The notes below the pieces were generated by a model. The model did no database searches. It had not been told where the DNA came from and worked only from the letters and a program-made list of their open reading frames with translations. From contig CP075492.1 of assembly GCA_021613535.1 (NCBI GenBank), positions 7,068,001 to 7,132,000 of the forward strand: a DNA stretch of 64,000 nt, written 5' to 3'. Position numbers and translations under genes: made by a program. The stretch is from Adineta vaga. Lineage: Eukaryota > Rotifera. Of the stretch, positions 1 to 11,668 are shown piece after piece; position 1 is the first letter of the stretch, and each line of letters starts with the position of its first letter.

Positions 1-45
1 TTTTTTTAACAACCTGAAGGAGAGCACTCGAAAAAGAGAATAACA

Positions 46-2148
46 ATGGTGTTGTCTGTGCTTTTTATTCATCTGATTATATTTATCTGTACTATTCCGT
101 TGGTACGAAATCAACAAACAAATAATTTCTCTTGTGAAATACGACCATCACAAGCAGATACAACAGAGAAATTACGAGCTTTACGTGCTCATTTAATTAG
201 TTACGATCTATTTGCTTATGTCATTTTTTCTCAAGATGAACATGATAGTGAATATGTACAATTATATGATGAACGACGAGCATGGATTACAGGTTTTCTT
301 GGTTCTGCTGGAACTGCTGTTGTTACACGAGATAATGCTGCATTATGGACCGATGGACGATATTGGACACAAGCAGAAGATGAACTTGATTGTAAAAACT
401 GGTACCTTATGCGTCAAGGACAATCAGGTGTACCTTCATTAACTAGTTGGTTGGCAAGTCAAGTTAGTGGTACACCACCATATAATCAAGTTGGTGTGGC
501 TGCTCAGTTTGCTTCATCAAGTTGGTGGTCAGGAGTAAATGATGTTCTTAATTCCAAGAATGCTACATTAGTAGAAGTCAGTGAACTGATTGATTTAATC
601 TGGAAATCACCTGAAAGACCAACAGCTGCAGCTAATCCAGTTTTTCATCATTCAATCGAATATGCAGGTGAGACTTGGAATGTAAGAGTCAATACGATTG
701 CTCAACTTGTACAAGCCAAAAAAGCAGATGCTTTTATTGTAACAGTACTCGATGAAAATGCTTGGTTATTCTGTTTACGTGGTTCTGATATTCCATATAA
801 TCCTTTTTTTAAAGTAGAGATACAAATGTTTATTTTATATTTTTACTAAAATTTTATATTTAGTCTTATGCAATAGTTTATGCAAATGGAACAGCACATC
901 TTTGGATGAATAAAAATCAATTAGATTCATCGGCACAGACGATATTACAAAACGTCAGCATTCATCCATACACATCATTTCTATCCGATCTACTCGTACT
1001 AGCTAATCGAAATGATATATCGAAAATATGGTTTTCATCATCTGCATCTCAAGCTATCTATAATCGAATTCCAGCTGAGAAACGTTTAATTGCGAGTAAG
1101 TCTGCTTAATTTCATAGTTATAATAAAACTATCCGAATTCATCTAGGTTCACCAGTCGAACTAAAGAAAGCAATAAAAAATCCCACTGAACAACAAGGCA
1201 TGCGTAATTGTGGTATTAGAGATAGTGTTGCACGTGTACGACATTTAGTTTGGCTTGAAGATCAATTGAATAAAAATATTTTCATTAATGAAACACGATC
1301 AGCTGATGAACTTGAACGATTTCAAAGCGAAGAACAATTATTTCAAACACTTAGTTTCGATGCAATCTCAGCATTCGGACCCAATGGTGCAATTATTCAT
1401 TACAGTCCAAAAGCAACAACAGCGGCACAAATTACTAAAAGTGGACTTTATTTACTTGATGCTGGTGCTCAATATCTTGATTGTACAACCGATGTTACGC
1501 GTACACATGTTTTCGGTACAGCAACACAAGAACAAAAGAAAGCTTATACACTTGTCTTTCAAGGTAACAACAAAAATGCTACTCTTTGCTTGGAAAACCA
1601 CTTGTTCTTTTTTTCTCTCTTTGCCAGGTTCGACTGATTTAGCCGATGCAATCTTTCCATATGGAGTCTACGGTCGAAGTCTTGATATTCTAGCTCGTCA
1701 ATCTCTTTACAAGAATTTTATGGACTATAATCATGGTACTGGACATGGCATTGGCCATTATCTTTCTGTTCACGAAGGTCCCTCATTTATTTCTATGGGT
1801 TATAGTTCAAGTGATATTCCGTTGATAGATGGCTTAGTATTTTCTGATGAACCTGGTTTCTATCTACCAGGTCAATTTGGTATTCGACTTGAAACGGATA
1901 TTATGGTGAAAAATTATACATTAAAAAATAATTATGGTGGTTCAACTGCACAATTTCTTCATTTTGAAATGTTAACCTGGGTTCCATTTGAACGAAATTT
2001 AATTATTTGTGAAATGCTAACACAAGCCCAGAAAGATTGGGTTAATTGGTACCATTCAGAAGTACGAAAGAAGCTTGAAAATACAGGTCGATTAAATGAC
2101 AATGAATTAGTTTATCTTCGAGAGAAAACACAAGAAATCAAGTGCTAA
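46..2148 (+). CDS. secreted Xaa-Pro aminopeptidase (M24B, XPNPEP2/1-like)
   Basis: Metallopeptidase that removes an N-terminal residue preceding proline. I read four exons: 46-813, 864-1095, 1147-1563 and 1628-2148, joined by GT-AG introns of 50-64 nt, giving 646 codons including the stop. Human XPNPEP1/2 are 623/674 aa, so this is full length. The N-terminus is a hydrophobic signal peptide, so the product is probably secreted or lumenal. The creatinase-like N-terminal domain includes WTDGRYWTQAE. The C-terminal pita-bread domain keeps the metal ligands: the two Asp of YLDCTTD (about residues 445 and 449), the His of GTGHGIGH (about 512), the Glu of DEPGFY and the Glu of RLETD. Neither a GPI tail nor a C-terminal membrane segment is evident. 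It is convergent with the PP2C-like gene. The family call is firm; the exact paralogue is not. Confidence 0.93.
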
Positions 2149-2536
2149 AAAAAACATATATCTAATAATTGAATTTCCTTTTCTTTTTAATAAAAAAACA
2201 TCCATAACTCACTATTCAATTGAATGAAATAAAGATATAAAAGGTATTCCTTTTCGTATATTTTGGTTAATTTCTACATCAAATATAAGGCTGTTTTCAT
2301 ACGGTATGTTAAAAAAGTTTGATATAAATATAATATGCGATATTTTATTTATGAAATTTCGTTTCAATAAACAAATATTGAAGATTACAATAAAACACAA
2401 ATACAAGAAATATTGTCACAAAATATTTTCTCACTGTTGACATACAAGAAATCTACAGAATACGTTTCATCTATTATCACATTTATATATATAAAATCGA
2501 TATAAAATAGGGATTGCCATTCGTTAAGATGAACAT
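2149..2536. other. convergent intergenic spacer
   Basis: AT-rich spacer between the stop of the aminopeptidase gene and the stop of the PP2C-like gene. It has short A/T runs and a possible AATAAA-like signal (aataaaa around 2190). I see no gene in it. Confidence 0.6.
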
Positions 2537-4041
2537 TCATCTGACTTGATATGCTACAATTGATGCATGATCTAATTTGCCAGGAATTTTACCAACTTTA
2601 TTTCGCATTTTTAATTCAAATTTACTACGATCGGAACCTTCAGTTTCTTCATTCTCACGAACACCTTGTTCTATCGTTTGTCTTAATTCATCTGTTAATC
2701 GAAGTACATATTTCATCAAACGATTACATAGTTCTCGAGCATTCATTTGTTCTCCATTACTAGCAATCGATAGTTGCATTTGATTCAGACTAGATAAATG
2801 TCTTTCGTACGCAGTCATTAACACAGGTGGTGTTGTCGATATTGTATTACTTGATTTTCGAGCAAGCAATGGAGTTTTAACACTCGCTGCAATACCACTT
2901 ACACATGGATCGAAATTATCACTAATTCCGTCAGTTGTTAAAAATACAAAATCACCCTGATCGACTTCCATTAATGAATATGTTAAATTGGCTAGATCAG
3001 CTTTTTCATCCATTGTCGTTCCCAACGCACCACCTGGTGAACGCATATCACGTTCATTATTTAGATCACGAGATCCTAGAAGAATACTACAATAAAATAT
3101 CAAGAAAAAAAGAAAAGATCAAAATAACCCTGAGTTAATTCGAAGACAGCTCTTTGTTTTCGACTATATACATATGCATTCGAATCACCAACAATTGCGG
3201 AACATACTAACCAACAACGATTCGATGGACATATGATACTCATTGTTAATGTTGTTAACGAACCTTCACTTTTGAAAATTAATTGTTGAGCTGCTTCAAT
3301 TGCTGCTCGAATTCGTTCAAAAACATCCTGTAAAGACAAACCTTTGTCATAACTTCAAACAAAACTAACTCTTACTCTTGTTGTAGATAACTTCTTGTCA
3401 AATAAATCTTGATTAAGACAAGTCATGGCACCATGTATTGCACATCGAGCAGCAAGTCGAGCTTTATATCCCCAATTCACACCATCAGCAATCATTAAAA
3501 TAGCATTATTTTCCTGAGCACATATTCCAAAACAATCAGCAATAGGTTCACCTTGAATGAAGATACATTATTTCATTACAAAGGAAAGCAAAATTCATTG
3601 TTTTACCATTCAATTCTCCCGTAAATGGATTACGATCATACAGTGATGTTGATAAACCACAAGCAAATTCATCATTAGGAATTTGCCAATCGTATTGTCC
3701 AGCAACTTTGATTGATTTATTTACTTTCAAAATTCCTTTTTCTATAGAAAATTTCATAGTCAAAGATTGATGATTGAAAAATAATTCGTTTACTTTGATG
3801 TCGAGCAATATCGACTAAACCAACATCTGGACCTGATTCACAAGCAATAGTATTTTTACTTAATGGTGAAATAATTTCTACAGGTAATTGTAAATAGTTG
3901 TCATTTGCATAGAGTTGATAACGTTGAAGACGATTCGATGGTGAGAAACTTAAATCAAACAATCTTCATTATAAATTTCAAATCAAAATCAACTTACAAT
4001 GAAGCAACTTTTTGCCAAATATAACGTCTTTCTGTAGTCAT
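2537..4041 (-). CDS. PP2C-like domain protein (Drosophila CG9801-like)
   Basis: Six exons read on the minus strand: 4041-3998, 3963-3794, 3741-3607, 3551-3376, 3327-3129 and 3075-2537. They sum to 421 codons including the stop, with consistent phases. The product carries PP2C-type motifs: MIADGVNWG (aspartate-glycine element), a [16 protein letters not shown] strand, and [15 protein letters not shown] (the DGxxD element). The phosphatase fold is therefore present, but several metal-ligand positions of active PPM enzymes are hard to place, so it may be a PP2C-like pseudo-enzyme; I matched it from memory to the CG9801 group. The ATG at 4041 is immediately preceded by a pyrimidine tract and AG (4043-4042), an acceptor with no upstream exon before POP7. 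Only 73 nt separate it from the POP7 stop, which points to trans-splicing or an operon. Confidence 0.8.
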
Positions 4042-4114
4042 CTAGAAAGGAGAAAAGAAGCTATCACAAGTGATAAACGAATAACAGTAGTGTAACAAAA
4101 GACAAAAGACAATT

Positions 4115-4513
4115 TTATTTTGTTTCTGTTAAAATCGCTGGTAAAGTACATGAAATTGTAATTGTCGATACCCAACGTGTATCACTCATTGGTTCCAAAT
4201 CATCTAATAAAGGCATTAAATGATCAGTAACTTCGATACTTGCTATTGATGTCTGTAATTGACAATTCGTTTTCAACTGAAATTGTAATGCCAAATTAAT
4301 TGTTCGTTGTAAAGCTGAACCCATACCATAGATTGTTATTTCTCGATAATTTCCATTCGATGATATTAATTTCATACAACGTTCTAATTGTGCTTTGAAA
4401 TTTGTTTTACGTGTAACGTAAATATCATTTGGACGTTTTGAAAATTGTTTATTATTTAAACGTTTAAATATTGAATATTCTTCAGGATCACGATGAAATT
4501 TTTCTTCACTCAT
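4115..4513 (-). CDS. POP7: RNase P/MRP protein subunit p20 (Alba-type)
   Basis: Single-exon 132-aa protein. The POP7/Rpp20 family pairs with Rpp25 and binds the P3 arm of RNase P and RNase MRP RNA in the nucleolus. Visible support: DPEEYSIFKRL, then RPNDIYVTRKTNFKAQL and ERCMKL, then the Alba core EITIYGMGSALQRTINLALQ. All of these line up with human POP7 (140 aa), including the short tail after VEVTDHL-like residues. The ATG at 4513 is directly abutted by TTTTATTCTAG on the minus strand, a 3' splice site with no exon upstream. Only 30 nt separate it from the SRXN1 stop. That layout fits a downstream cistron of an operon whose mRNA is capped by a spliced leader. Confidence 0.9.
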   Translation of the reverse strand: MSEEKFHRDPEEYSIFKRLNNKQFSKRPNDIYVTRKTNFKAQLERCMKLISSNGNYREITIYGMGSALQRTINLALQFQLKTNCQLQTSIASIEVTDHLMPLLDDLEPMSDTRWVSTITISCTLPAILTETK

Positions 4514-4515
4514 CT
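4514..4515 (-). promoter_or_regulatory. putative trans-splice acceptor of POP7
   Basis: The AG of TTTTATTCTAG lies exactly at the POP7 start codon. The whole gap back to the SRXN1 stop is 30 nt, too short for a separate promoter or a normal first exon. Known: bdelloids use a spliced leader. Inferred: this is its acceptor. Confidence 0.55.
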
Positions 4516-4543
4516 AGAATAAAATCGAGAAAAATTAAGAAAC

Positions 4544-5055
4544 TTATTTTAAATTAGGTAATGATGAACCAAAATAAATTCTTAAATCATTTAATGTAGT
4601 ACGAACAAGTTTAGCACGAATAGTTTGCGAATTTAAACGTTTATAAGCTCTGAAAACAATGATATTCAATTGATGAAGAAGAATAAACATAGAAAATATT
4701 GCTATCTTACTCCCAACGATGGCAGCCACCCATTGCAAAAAAATAATTATTTTTCGAATCAGGTGCTTCATACCAAAGAATATCAATTGGTGGAACTTGA
4801 TTAGTTTCCATTGTCTATAGGAAGAGAAGTACGATAAATACTTTAATGAGGAAAAAGTATAATTATTTTTACTTGAATAGTTTCCATTAGTGATTTAACT
4901 TTGTTTTCATCGAGTATTGATGGCAATGGACGTGTTATGTCTTTCATCGGTATATTGTAGATTGTGTCGATTGATGCAGAATGAATTGATGATGATGACG
5001 ATGATGATGATGAAGAGGAACAAGCATTATTACTTAACGATGAACTTGTTTTCAT
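4544..5055 (-). CDS. SRXN1: sulfiredoxin
   Basis: ATP-dependent reductase that repairs hyperoxidised (sulfinic) peroxiredoxins. Exons 5055-4873, 4814-4711 and 4649-4544 give 131 codons including the stop, close to human SRXN1 (137 aa). Diagnostic blocks are present: NIPMKDITRPLPSILDENKV, VPPIDILWYE, the catalytic FAMGGCHRWEAY (Cys about residue 92), TIRAKLVRTTLNDLRIYFG and a terminal SSLPNLK. A poly-Ser stretch, encoded partly by a GAT/TCA repeat, precedes the domain. An in-frame ATG at 5121 would add a hydrophobic 22-residue leader; I chose 5055 because it gives the expected length, but the longer form could act as a mitochondrial or signal leader. It is the first gene of the tight SRXN1-POP7-PP2C array. 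Confidence 0.92.
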
Positions 5056-5242
5056 TGTCAAGTAAATGGAAGGAAATAGAGTCGTAGAAAATAAATTTAA
5101 GTAAATAAATCTTGTCAACATAATAGAATTTTCTTTTTTGAATGATCAAATTATAATCGAGCAGAGCCGAGCAAAGCAAGATAATGAGTCATCATTCAAT
5201 TGACGATTCGTGAACGTATAGCGACATCTTATTGATATGTAA

Positions 5243-5265
5243 GAATGAATGAATGAATGAATGAG

Positions 5266-5297
<32 letters not shown>

Positions 5298-5298
5298 G
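5243..5298. repeat. (GAAT)n/(GAT)n microsatellite
   Basis: About five GAAT units run directly into about eleven GAT units. Confidence 0.9.
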
Positions 5299-5738
5299 TT
5301 AGAAATTCTTTTGAAGAATTTCATGATAAATGACGAAAAAGTCAAAAGCTGAAATATGTTAATTTTACATAATAACTCTTCATTTGTATCATAGTACTTG
5401 TAATCTTCCTTTGATCTACAAACTTGAATTATTCACTAAACTTATAATCATAAGGAAATACACATTAGTATGTTAACAAATTGTTACTTACGAGTGTTTG
5501 TTCTATCAAAGCATAACTGCTAGTAAATGCCAAGCTCTCTCTCTTGAGTAATAGAGAGAGAAATCGCATATGCTCCCTTTCCTGTACAGACATTTCCTTC
5601 TGTCGTTTCTTATCCTTTTTACAACTAGCACGAAGACCTTAACATCGTTTCATCATCCAACATACACACACATCAATAGTTCCTGACACTTTATTGATTG
5701 ACTCGTTGTAGTGTACTGTTTATTCTGTTGTATCAACA

Positions 5739-5993
5739 ATGAAAAAAATCTGGTTGCTGATTAAAATCATATGTGACCATTGTTTATTTCTACATTTGAT
5801 TTGTTGGTGTTTTCTCTCAACCATAAGAAGTTTTGAGGTCTTTTTCTATCTTTTGAAGGATTTAAATCCATTTCAAGTTTTTGATAAAAGTTGTTTATTT
5901 TTAAGAGAAAATGAAACAGAACATCATTCGTTATCTATTTTATGTGCACAAAGAATTCACACATGTTTAGAAAATGGACCGTCATTTGATTAA
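5739..5993 (+). CDS. possible small secreted protein, unrecognised
   Basis: 84-codon ORF that opens with a strongly hydrophobic segment resembling a signal peptide (WLLIKIICDHCLFLHLICWCFL), followed by a short Cys-containing tail. It lies tail to tail with PIGU, 27 nt away. I recognise no family, and AT-rich DNA often yields hydrophobic ORFs of this size, so it may be chance. No intron or clear promoter supports it. Confidence 0.2.
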   Translation: MKKIWLLIKIICDHCLFLHLICWCFLSTIRSFEVFFYLLKDLNPFQVFDKSCLFLRENETEHHSLSILCAQRIHTCLENGPSFD

Positions 5994-6020
5994 TTTGTTC
6001 ATAACATGTTTTGGAAAATT

Positions 6021-7985
6021 TTAACGAAATTCTAATTGACCTTCGACGCCGTCAATTTCAGGAATAGTCATACCATTTTGAAGTAGAAACGTACGTTTTA
6101 TATAAGCATAAAGTAAATCAGAAATCAGAAATGTCTGAAAAGAAAACAGTTGAAAAATTTAGAACTCGATCGCTTTTTACATTAATATTTCTTACCTGAG
6201 CAACGTTGAAGACCATTGTCATTGCAAAGTAAAAATTAGCATTTGCACTTCCTGTATATATCCACAAGTACCATGTTATTGGTGCCATTAAAACAGCGAT
6301 CAATACCATACAAATAATTATTAAACTATGTCGAACATCTATACATGTATAAAACAAAAATCATTCATTTGAAATGACGAAATTTTCTTCTATTTACATC
6401 GAAAAAGAAAACTCCATATGGGTAGATAATTGAAATAGAATGTTGCATCACCATAAGCTGGATATGATTTAAATGTGCAAAAGATTGCACACAGAAGCCA
6501 AAAGAAGAATATTGGATCTTTTCTAGAATACGAAAAAAAACACCCCCAAATAATCAATTCTGCTTAAATCAGTTCACCATACCGTAATCGAATAGCAAAG
6601 GGAAATAGATAAAGTAAGAGTACATGCATTTGAAATGTCCAAACAAATAATGAACGAAAATGATCGAACATTTCGGTAAAAAAATACCAAAAGATTCCGA
6701 CATTTGGTGTATAATCTGGTACATGAAATCTATTAGAACAAACGAGTTAAAAAATCGTATAGAAAAGAAAATGACTTACATGAAACTATAGGTTGATTCA
6801 AGAAATGACCATGATTGATGATTAAGAAAGAAATTAAGAAAAAGTACACTAGTACTAACAATTGCAAAAAGAATAATCACAAAGAATGCACGAATAATTG
6901 AATGATTATTCTAAAAGAATAATAAAACATTAAATTCTTTCATAGTTAACAAAATTTACAGATTTAGTTTTGGAAAATTGCAATAAAGCTGGTACAATTA
7001 AAACAATAGGATAGAATGAAATTGAACTAGTTACAGCTAATATTATTATAAATGGTACCAATTGATCTAAAGATTCAATTCTTTGGAAATCTTTCATAAG
7101 AATAAAAGAAAATCTTACATGTGGTAAAGAAATAAAATGTCATAGTCAATAATAGATTATGAAAAACTAAACTTGATTTAGCTAGACATGTACCAATACC
7201 CAAGGGATTTATCATTGTACTATTAAAATAAGTATAAAACAATTGATTGAAGAAGAAAATTAGAAAGACTATCATACCATAACAGAACAGCTAATGCACT
7301 TTTTTCAACATTCTCTTTTGTTAACCATAAGGATTTGCTGTCTTCTTTATACGTTGCCTTTTCTTTGACTTCTTGTGCAAACTATGAACAAGAGAATTAG
7401 TTTTTTCTAATTCAAACGATGACATACAGTACTTACAAGTTCTGTTAAAATTCGACGTGCTATTTTGTAGGTGAATAAACCAATTAGAAGATCAGCTATC
7501 TAAATAATACAAATGAAATATGTATTGTGAACTTATAAATAAATGAGCACTATTTACAATAAATAAACCTTCGATATGTCCTTGTGTTAATGCATGTAGT
7601 TTGGAATAGAAGAAAAGTGATAGCGGTGTCTAAATAGAAGAAGAAATATACGGTTAAACTTTAATCGTGAACAATTGAAAATGAATTAGAAAAGAATTTC
7701 AATAGGAAAACTGTCTTTACATACTTCATGTACAACAGAACCAACAAATGGTGAAACGTTTAGTTTCTGTAAGTAAATTCCTTCAATAACTATAGAAAAA
7801 CAACAACAACAACATCATCAAACTTTTATTGCTATTCATCAATATTTACCTCTTTTCCATGAAGTCAATGGTGTTACAAATTCACCACTATCTTCAAAAT
7901 AATTCCTGATTCTTGTTTGAAAGAAAAGAAATACTCGTAACACAAGACCTATACCAATATAGGCTGTTTCAATTCTATCTAACAT
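6021..7985 (-). CDS. PIGU: GPI transamidase subunit PIG-U
   Basis: Multi-pass ER membrane subunit of the GPI transamidase, which attaches GPI anchors to proteins. The gene is cut into about ten short exons by 45-70 nt introns. The chain starts MLDRIETAYIGIGLVLRVFL and passes through VTPLTSWKR, EGIYLQ..SPFVGSVVHE, INPLGIGTCLAKSS, and PNVGIFWYFFTEMFDHF. It then reaches the signature WYLWIYTGSANANFYFA and ends in LLYAYIKRTFLLQNG...EFR. Each block aligns with human PIGU in order (for example TPNIGLFWYFFAEMF and LWIYAGSANSNFF). The ATG at 7985 and stop at 6021-6023 are clear. Next upstream on the same strand is XPR1, 232 nt away. Confidence 0.92.
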
Positions 7986-8217
7986 CTTGAAAAAAAATTT
8001 ACAATAAAATATTTTGTTTTATTTTTAGAATAAAGAAGATTTAACGAATACATAAAGAAAACTCAGATACATAATTATTTGAGATTTAGTTTAATAAAAA
8101 CACACGCACATACACATACACATACACATAAAGAAACTGTTTAGATGAAAATGACTAGAGAGTCCCAGATACACATGAATCATGGCTGGAATGCATCATA
8201 ACAGATAGAACCGGTTG

Positions 8218-11211
8218 TTACTTAGACGAAAAATAGAAATAATTATAAGAAAACATGATTTTCTGAAGAATCATCACGAGATGTTTGTCGTGATGACCTG
8301 CTGCTCTACTTAATTCTTCAATAATTGGATTAGAAACTATTGAAGACTTTCGTGGTGAACGAACAGACGTTTTTGCATTGTCATTTGCATCATCTTTATT
8401 TTCTTCATTCATACTTTTTTGTACTATATTTTGTCGTTTTCCTTTTCGACGATTTTTTATACCCATTTCTTTATCCATCATATCCTCTAATGTTCCATGA
8501 TCAACAACAGTTGATATCGGTGCAATTGATATATCACGTACAGCACGAAATTCTCCGCAATTATTCAGATGTTCGTTTTCTAAACGAAAATAATTCCAAA
8601 TAAAACGACGAAAAATCTCGATTAAACCAAAGATAAAACCAATAACATCTGCATATTCAGCTGAACGTGTTCGAAATTGCATAAAAACATTTATAATCCA
8701 TATATAACGAAAGAGAATATTCTCTACAATAGCCGCATAATAGTAAAATCTTGATGGATAAACAATTTGATCACGTAGAAATTTATTTTCACCTGCATTT
8801 TTATCAAAAAATCCCCAATCCATTTTTAAATCCCAAATAACTTTATATGTTGCACCAATAAATGATGCAATAATCCAAATATATAAAAATGGATTTGATG
8901 TTGGATTATCTAGATAATGAATCGCTGTTGCACGACGTGCTGCATTTGTACCAGTAACAAAAAATCCACTAGCATATTTACCAGCATTGACTAAATGTGG
9001 AAATTTTTGTTTCGTATCTCGATAACGTCTTAAACATTGTGCAAAACGAAACCATGATGGTAATACCATGAGAGCTGTTTGCAAAAGAACTTGAGGCCAA
9101 CCGTGACAAAGTATTCCACGTGTTGGAGATGAAGAATAGACTGGCCACCATCCAACATCATAAATATAGAAACAAAAGAAATATTCAATATCGAAAAAGA
9201 TCAATTCAAGTGATGTTAATTGATCACCAAGCCAAAAGTCAGCGAAACCAATACGATAAAATGGTGCGCAAATAACTCGACCTAAAGTTTTGAGAAACCA
9301 AAATCGAGCATGATGATAAAGCGTATGTGTTGGATTGAATAGAAATAAAAGAATTAATGTAACAAAACCAAGTGGTTGTATAAATGGATGAAAATCAAAA
9401 TAAGATGATAAAATAAATCCTGTAAAACTTAAAAACCATAAGACAAAAAGAAAAGTACCAAATTCAAGAAATTGTTGATAAGTTAAATGATTTCGTGGAT
9501 CAATTTCAAATATAAGAACATGATTGACGCCTGATGATGACCATCCGTAAACATTTATACCGACTAGAACAATATGAAGGACAACAAGAAAGGTTGACCG
9601 ATAGAGAAATAGTGCTTGTCGCCAAGCAAGTGGCTTCGTTGATTGACTATCATGAAGACTAGCTCCAAGAGCAATAACAGCAGGAAGTAAAAGACAAATC
9701 ATTCCTAGAGAGAGAGAGGGAGAGAAGAAAATCGTAGTATTGCTAAAGAGAAGAAAGTCTTTTACATTCGTACCAACGAAAACTCCGACACGAAATGTAA
9801 CAGCAGGTGATTGTTTTTCTTCCAATGGTGGTACACGTAAACGTTTCATTGCACGAGCTCGATCGCCTGATTCTAATGTATCAGTATACAAAGTTTCACA
9901 ATCATTTATTAACTGTTCAACTCGTTTCGATGTATGAAAAGGAGCTGAATCAATATGTAACTTTCTAGAATCCAATGATCATTCTTTTTTTTTCAAATGG
10001 AAACTAAATAGAAGAAATCGTTTTCTTACCGCCATTCTTCACCGCGTGCCGTTTGAAATAATTTATCATGTTTTTTTAATATTTTACGAAAGCCTGTGAA
10101 ATTCAATGTTTGATAATTTTGTAATAAAACTAACATTAAATAAAATTCACTGAAAGCTAATTTTAAATCATTTCGTTTTCGATATTGAACACGTTGTGTT
10201 TGTTTTTCACGAGTTTTTTCTACTAGTCGTTCTGGTAATACACGTGTTAATGGTGCCATAACAGTATGATCTTCTGAACGACGTTTAATTGTAGATGATT
10301 TCGTTTCATCATGTTGGTCATTATTGACAGATGCTTCAGCACCCGATGCACCTGAACGATGAGATACATGACGACGAGCTTGTTCCATATGACCAACCTC
10401 ATTTTTCAATGTTTCCCATCGTCGTAATGCTCTATTAAAATCGAACGATTTATATAACGTTTGTTAAATCATCACTGGATTTAGTGTTTACTGGAAATAT
10501 ACTCAAATTTAGCAGCTGATAAACTCATCGTACAATTCATACAGTCAGCTGTAAAGTTATTTTCGTAGGATTAAACTTGACATTTATATTAACCTTACTA
10601 TTGAGAACAAATATCAGGTGGTTAACAAACTAAACAATCGATACTCAAATCAAAACATGGAAAGTACGAAACGACTACAAGAATAAGATATATCTACACA
10701 TAAGAATCAATCATTACTATGACTTTAATTTCGGATTGATATCGATAAAGATAGGAATCACTTTATAGACAATAATATCAAAGAGTGTGCTATAGTTTTT
10801 GATTCTCATACATAAACGGCAATTGAAAAATAAATTTGACTTTGCATATACCTTTAGGCAAATCTTATTATCATTTTTGGTGTTATAAAAGCCAAAAAGA
10901 AATCGATTTACTTACTCAGCAAGTTTTTCTGCAAAAAATGTATTGATTTTCGTTGCTTCTTTTTCACAATACTACATGACAAAAACGTAAAAAGGCAGAT
11001 ATTGATGGTTGATTTTGTAGATTTTTACCTGGAAAAAATGTTCATCAACACGGATGAAAAATTGCTCACGTAAAACATTATCACTATCATCAACAAAAGG
11101 TTGTGCTTTAGCAACGGCTTGTGCCAATAATTCTTTCATATCATCATAACGAATATATTGACTATTCCATTCGGGTGTAACATGTGCTGATAAATGTTCG
11201 GCAAATTTCAT
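8218..11211 (-). CDS. XPR1: phosphate exporter XPR1 (SPX + EXS)
   Basis: Plasma-membrane phosphate exporter gated by inositol pyrophosphate. Exons 11211-11029, 10971-10916, 10431-10030, 9964-9774 and 9704-8218 sum to 773 codons including the stop; human XPR1 is 696 aa. The SPX domain is at the N-terminus ([15 protein letters not shown]..., [35 protein letters not shown] with the Lys surface). Then come [10 protein letters not shown], several membrane segments and the C-terminal EXS domain ([60 protein letters not shown]). The extra length is a charged insert in the SPX linker (about residues 90-170) and a longer cytosolic tail. The 10432-10915 intron is long for this contig, about 480 nt. Confidence 0.95.
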
Positions 11212-11668
11212 CGTAACACTATTCTTTCAAGTAAATATCATTTAGAATGACTGTCTAGGGATAAAAAAAAAGAAACGAAATATCAATAAGTTGATTTGAA
11301 AGAGAAAAGGATTTATTTGCTTAACAAAGCTATTTCTTTCGTGTTCTGTTAAAGAAATGAATGATATTTATATACATATACATAGAATCAAGATAAATGA
11401 GTTGAGTCAAAAAAAAAGAAAGAAGAAAAAAAGAGAAATGCCGAGTACGAAAGAGAAAACGAAGAAAAATAAGAGTGTCTACGTAATAATCAACTTTTGT
11501 CTTTTACGTACAATAGAAAATTGCTCATGCAGAAAAATCTAAAACGTACCGAATGAATTTGATCTAAGTTGATATGATTAATGAGATAAATTAATATCTA
11601 GAAAAAAAACAATAACAAAAACAAAATGTTTGTTATATTTTTTGGAACAAGAATATTTCTTATTATTT
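11212..11668. other. intergenic between XPR1 5' end and NLE1 3' end
   Basis: 457 nt, purine-rich on the + strand near 11410-11480. No gene seen; it must hold the XPR1 promoter or outron. Confidence 0.6.

Larger units (their letters stand above)
5056..6020. other. intergenic region upstream of SRXN1
   Basis: About 1 kb between SRXN1 and the stop of PIGU. It holds a GAAT then GAT microsatellite (5243-5298), pyrimidine-rich stretches around 5570-5700, and one 84-codon + strand ORF (5739-5993) with a hydrophobic start. It presumably contains the promoter of the SRXN1 array; no other gene is supported. Confidence 0.6.

Noticed and set aside
4514-4649. SRXN1 and POP7 as one spliced gene through the 30-nt GT...AG gap
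   Set aside because: An in-frame TAA directly precedes the GT, and both products match complete separate families.
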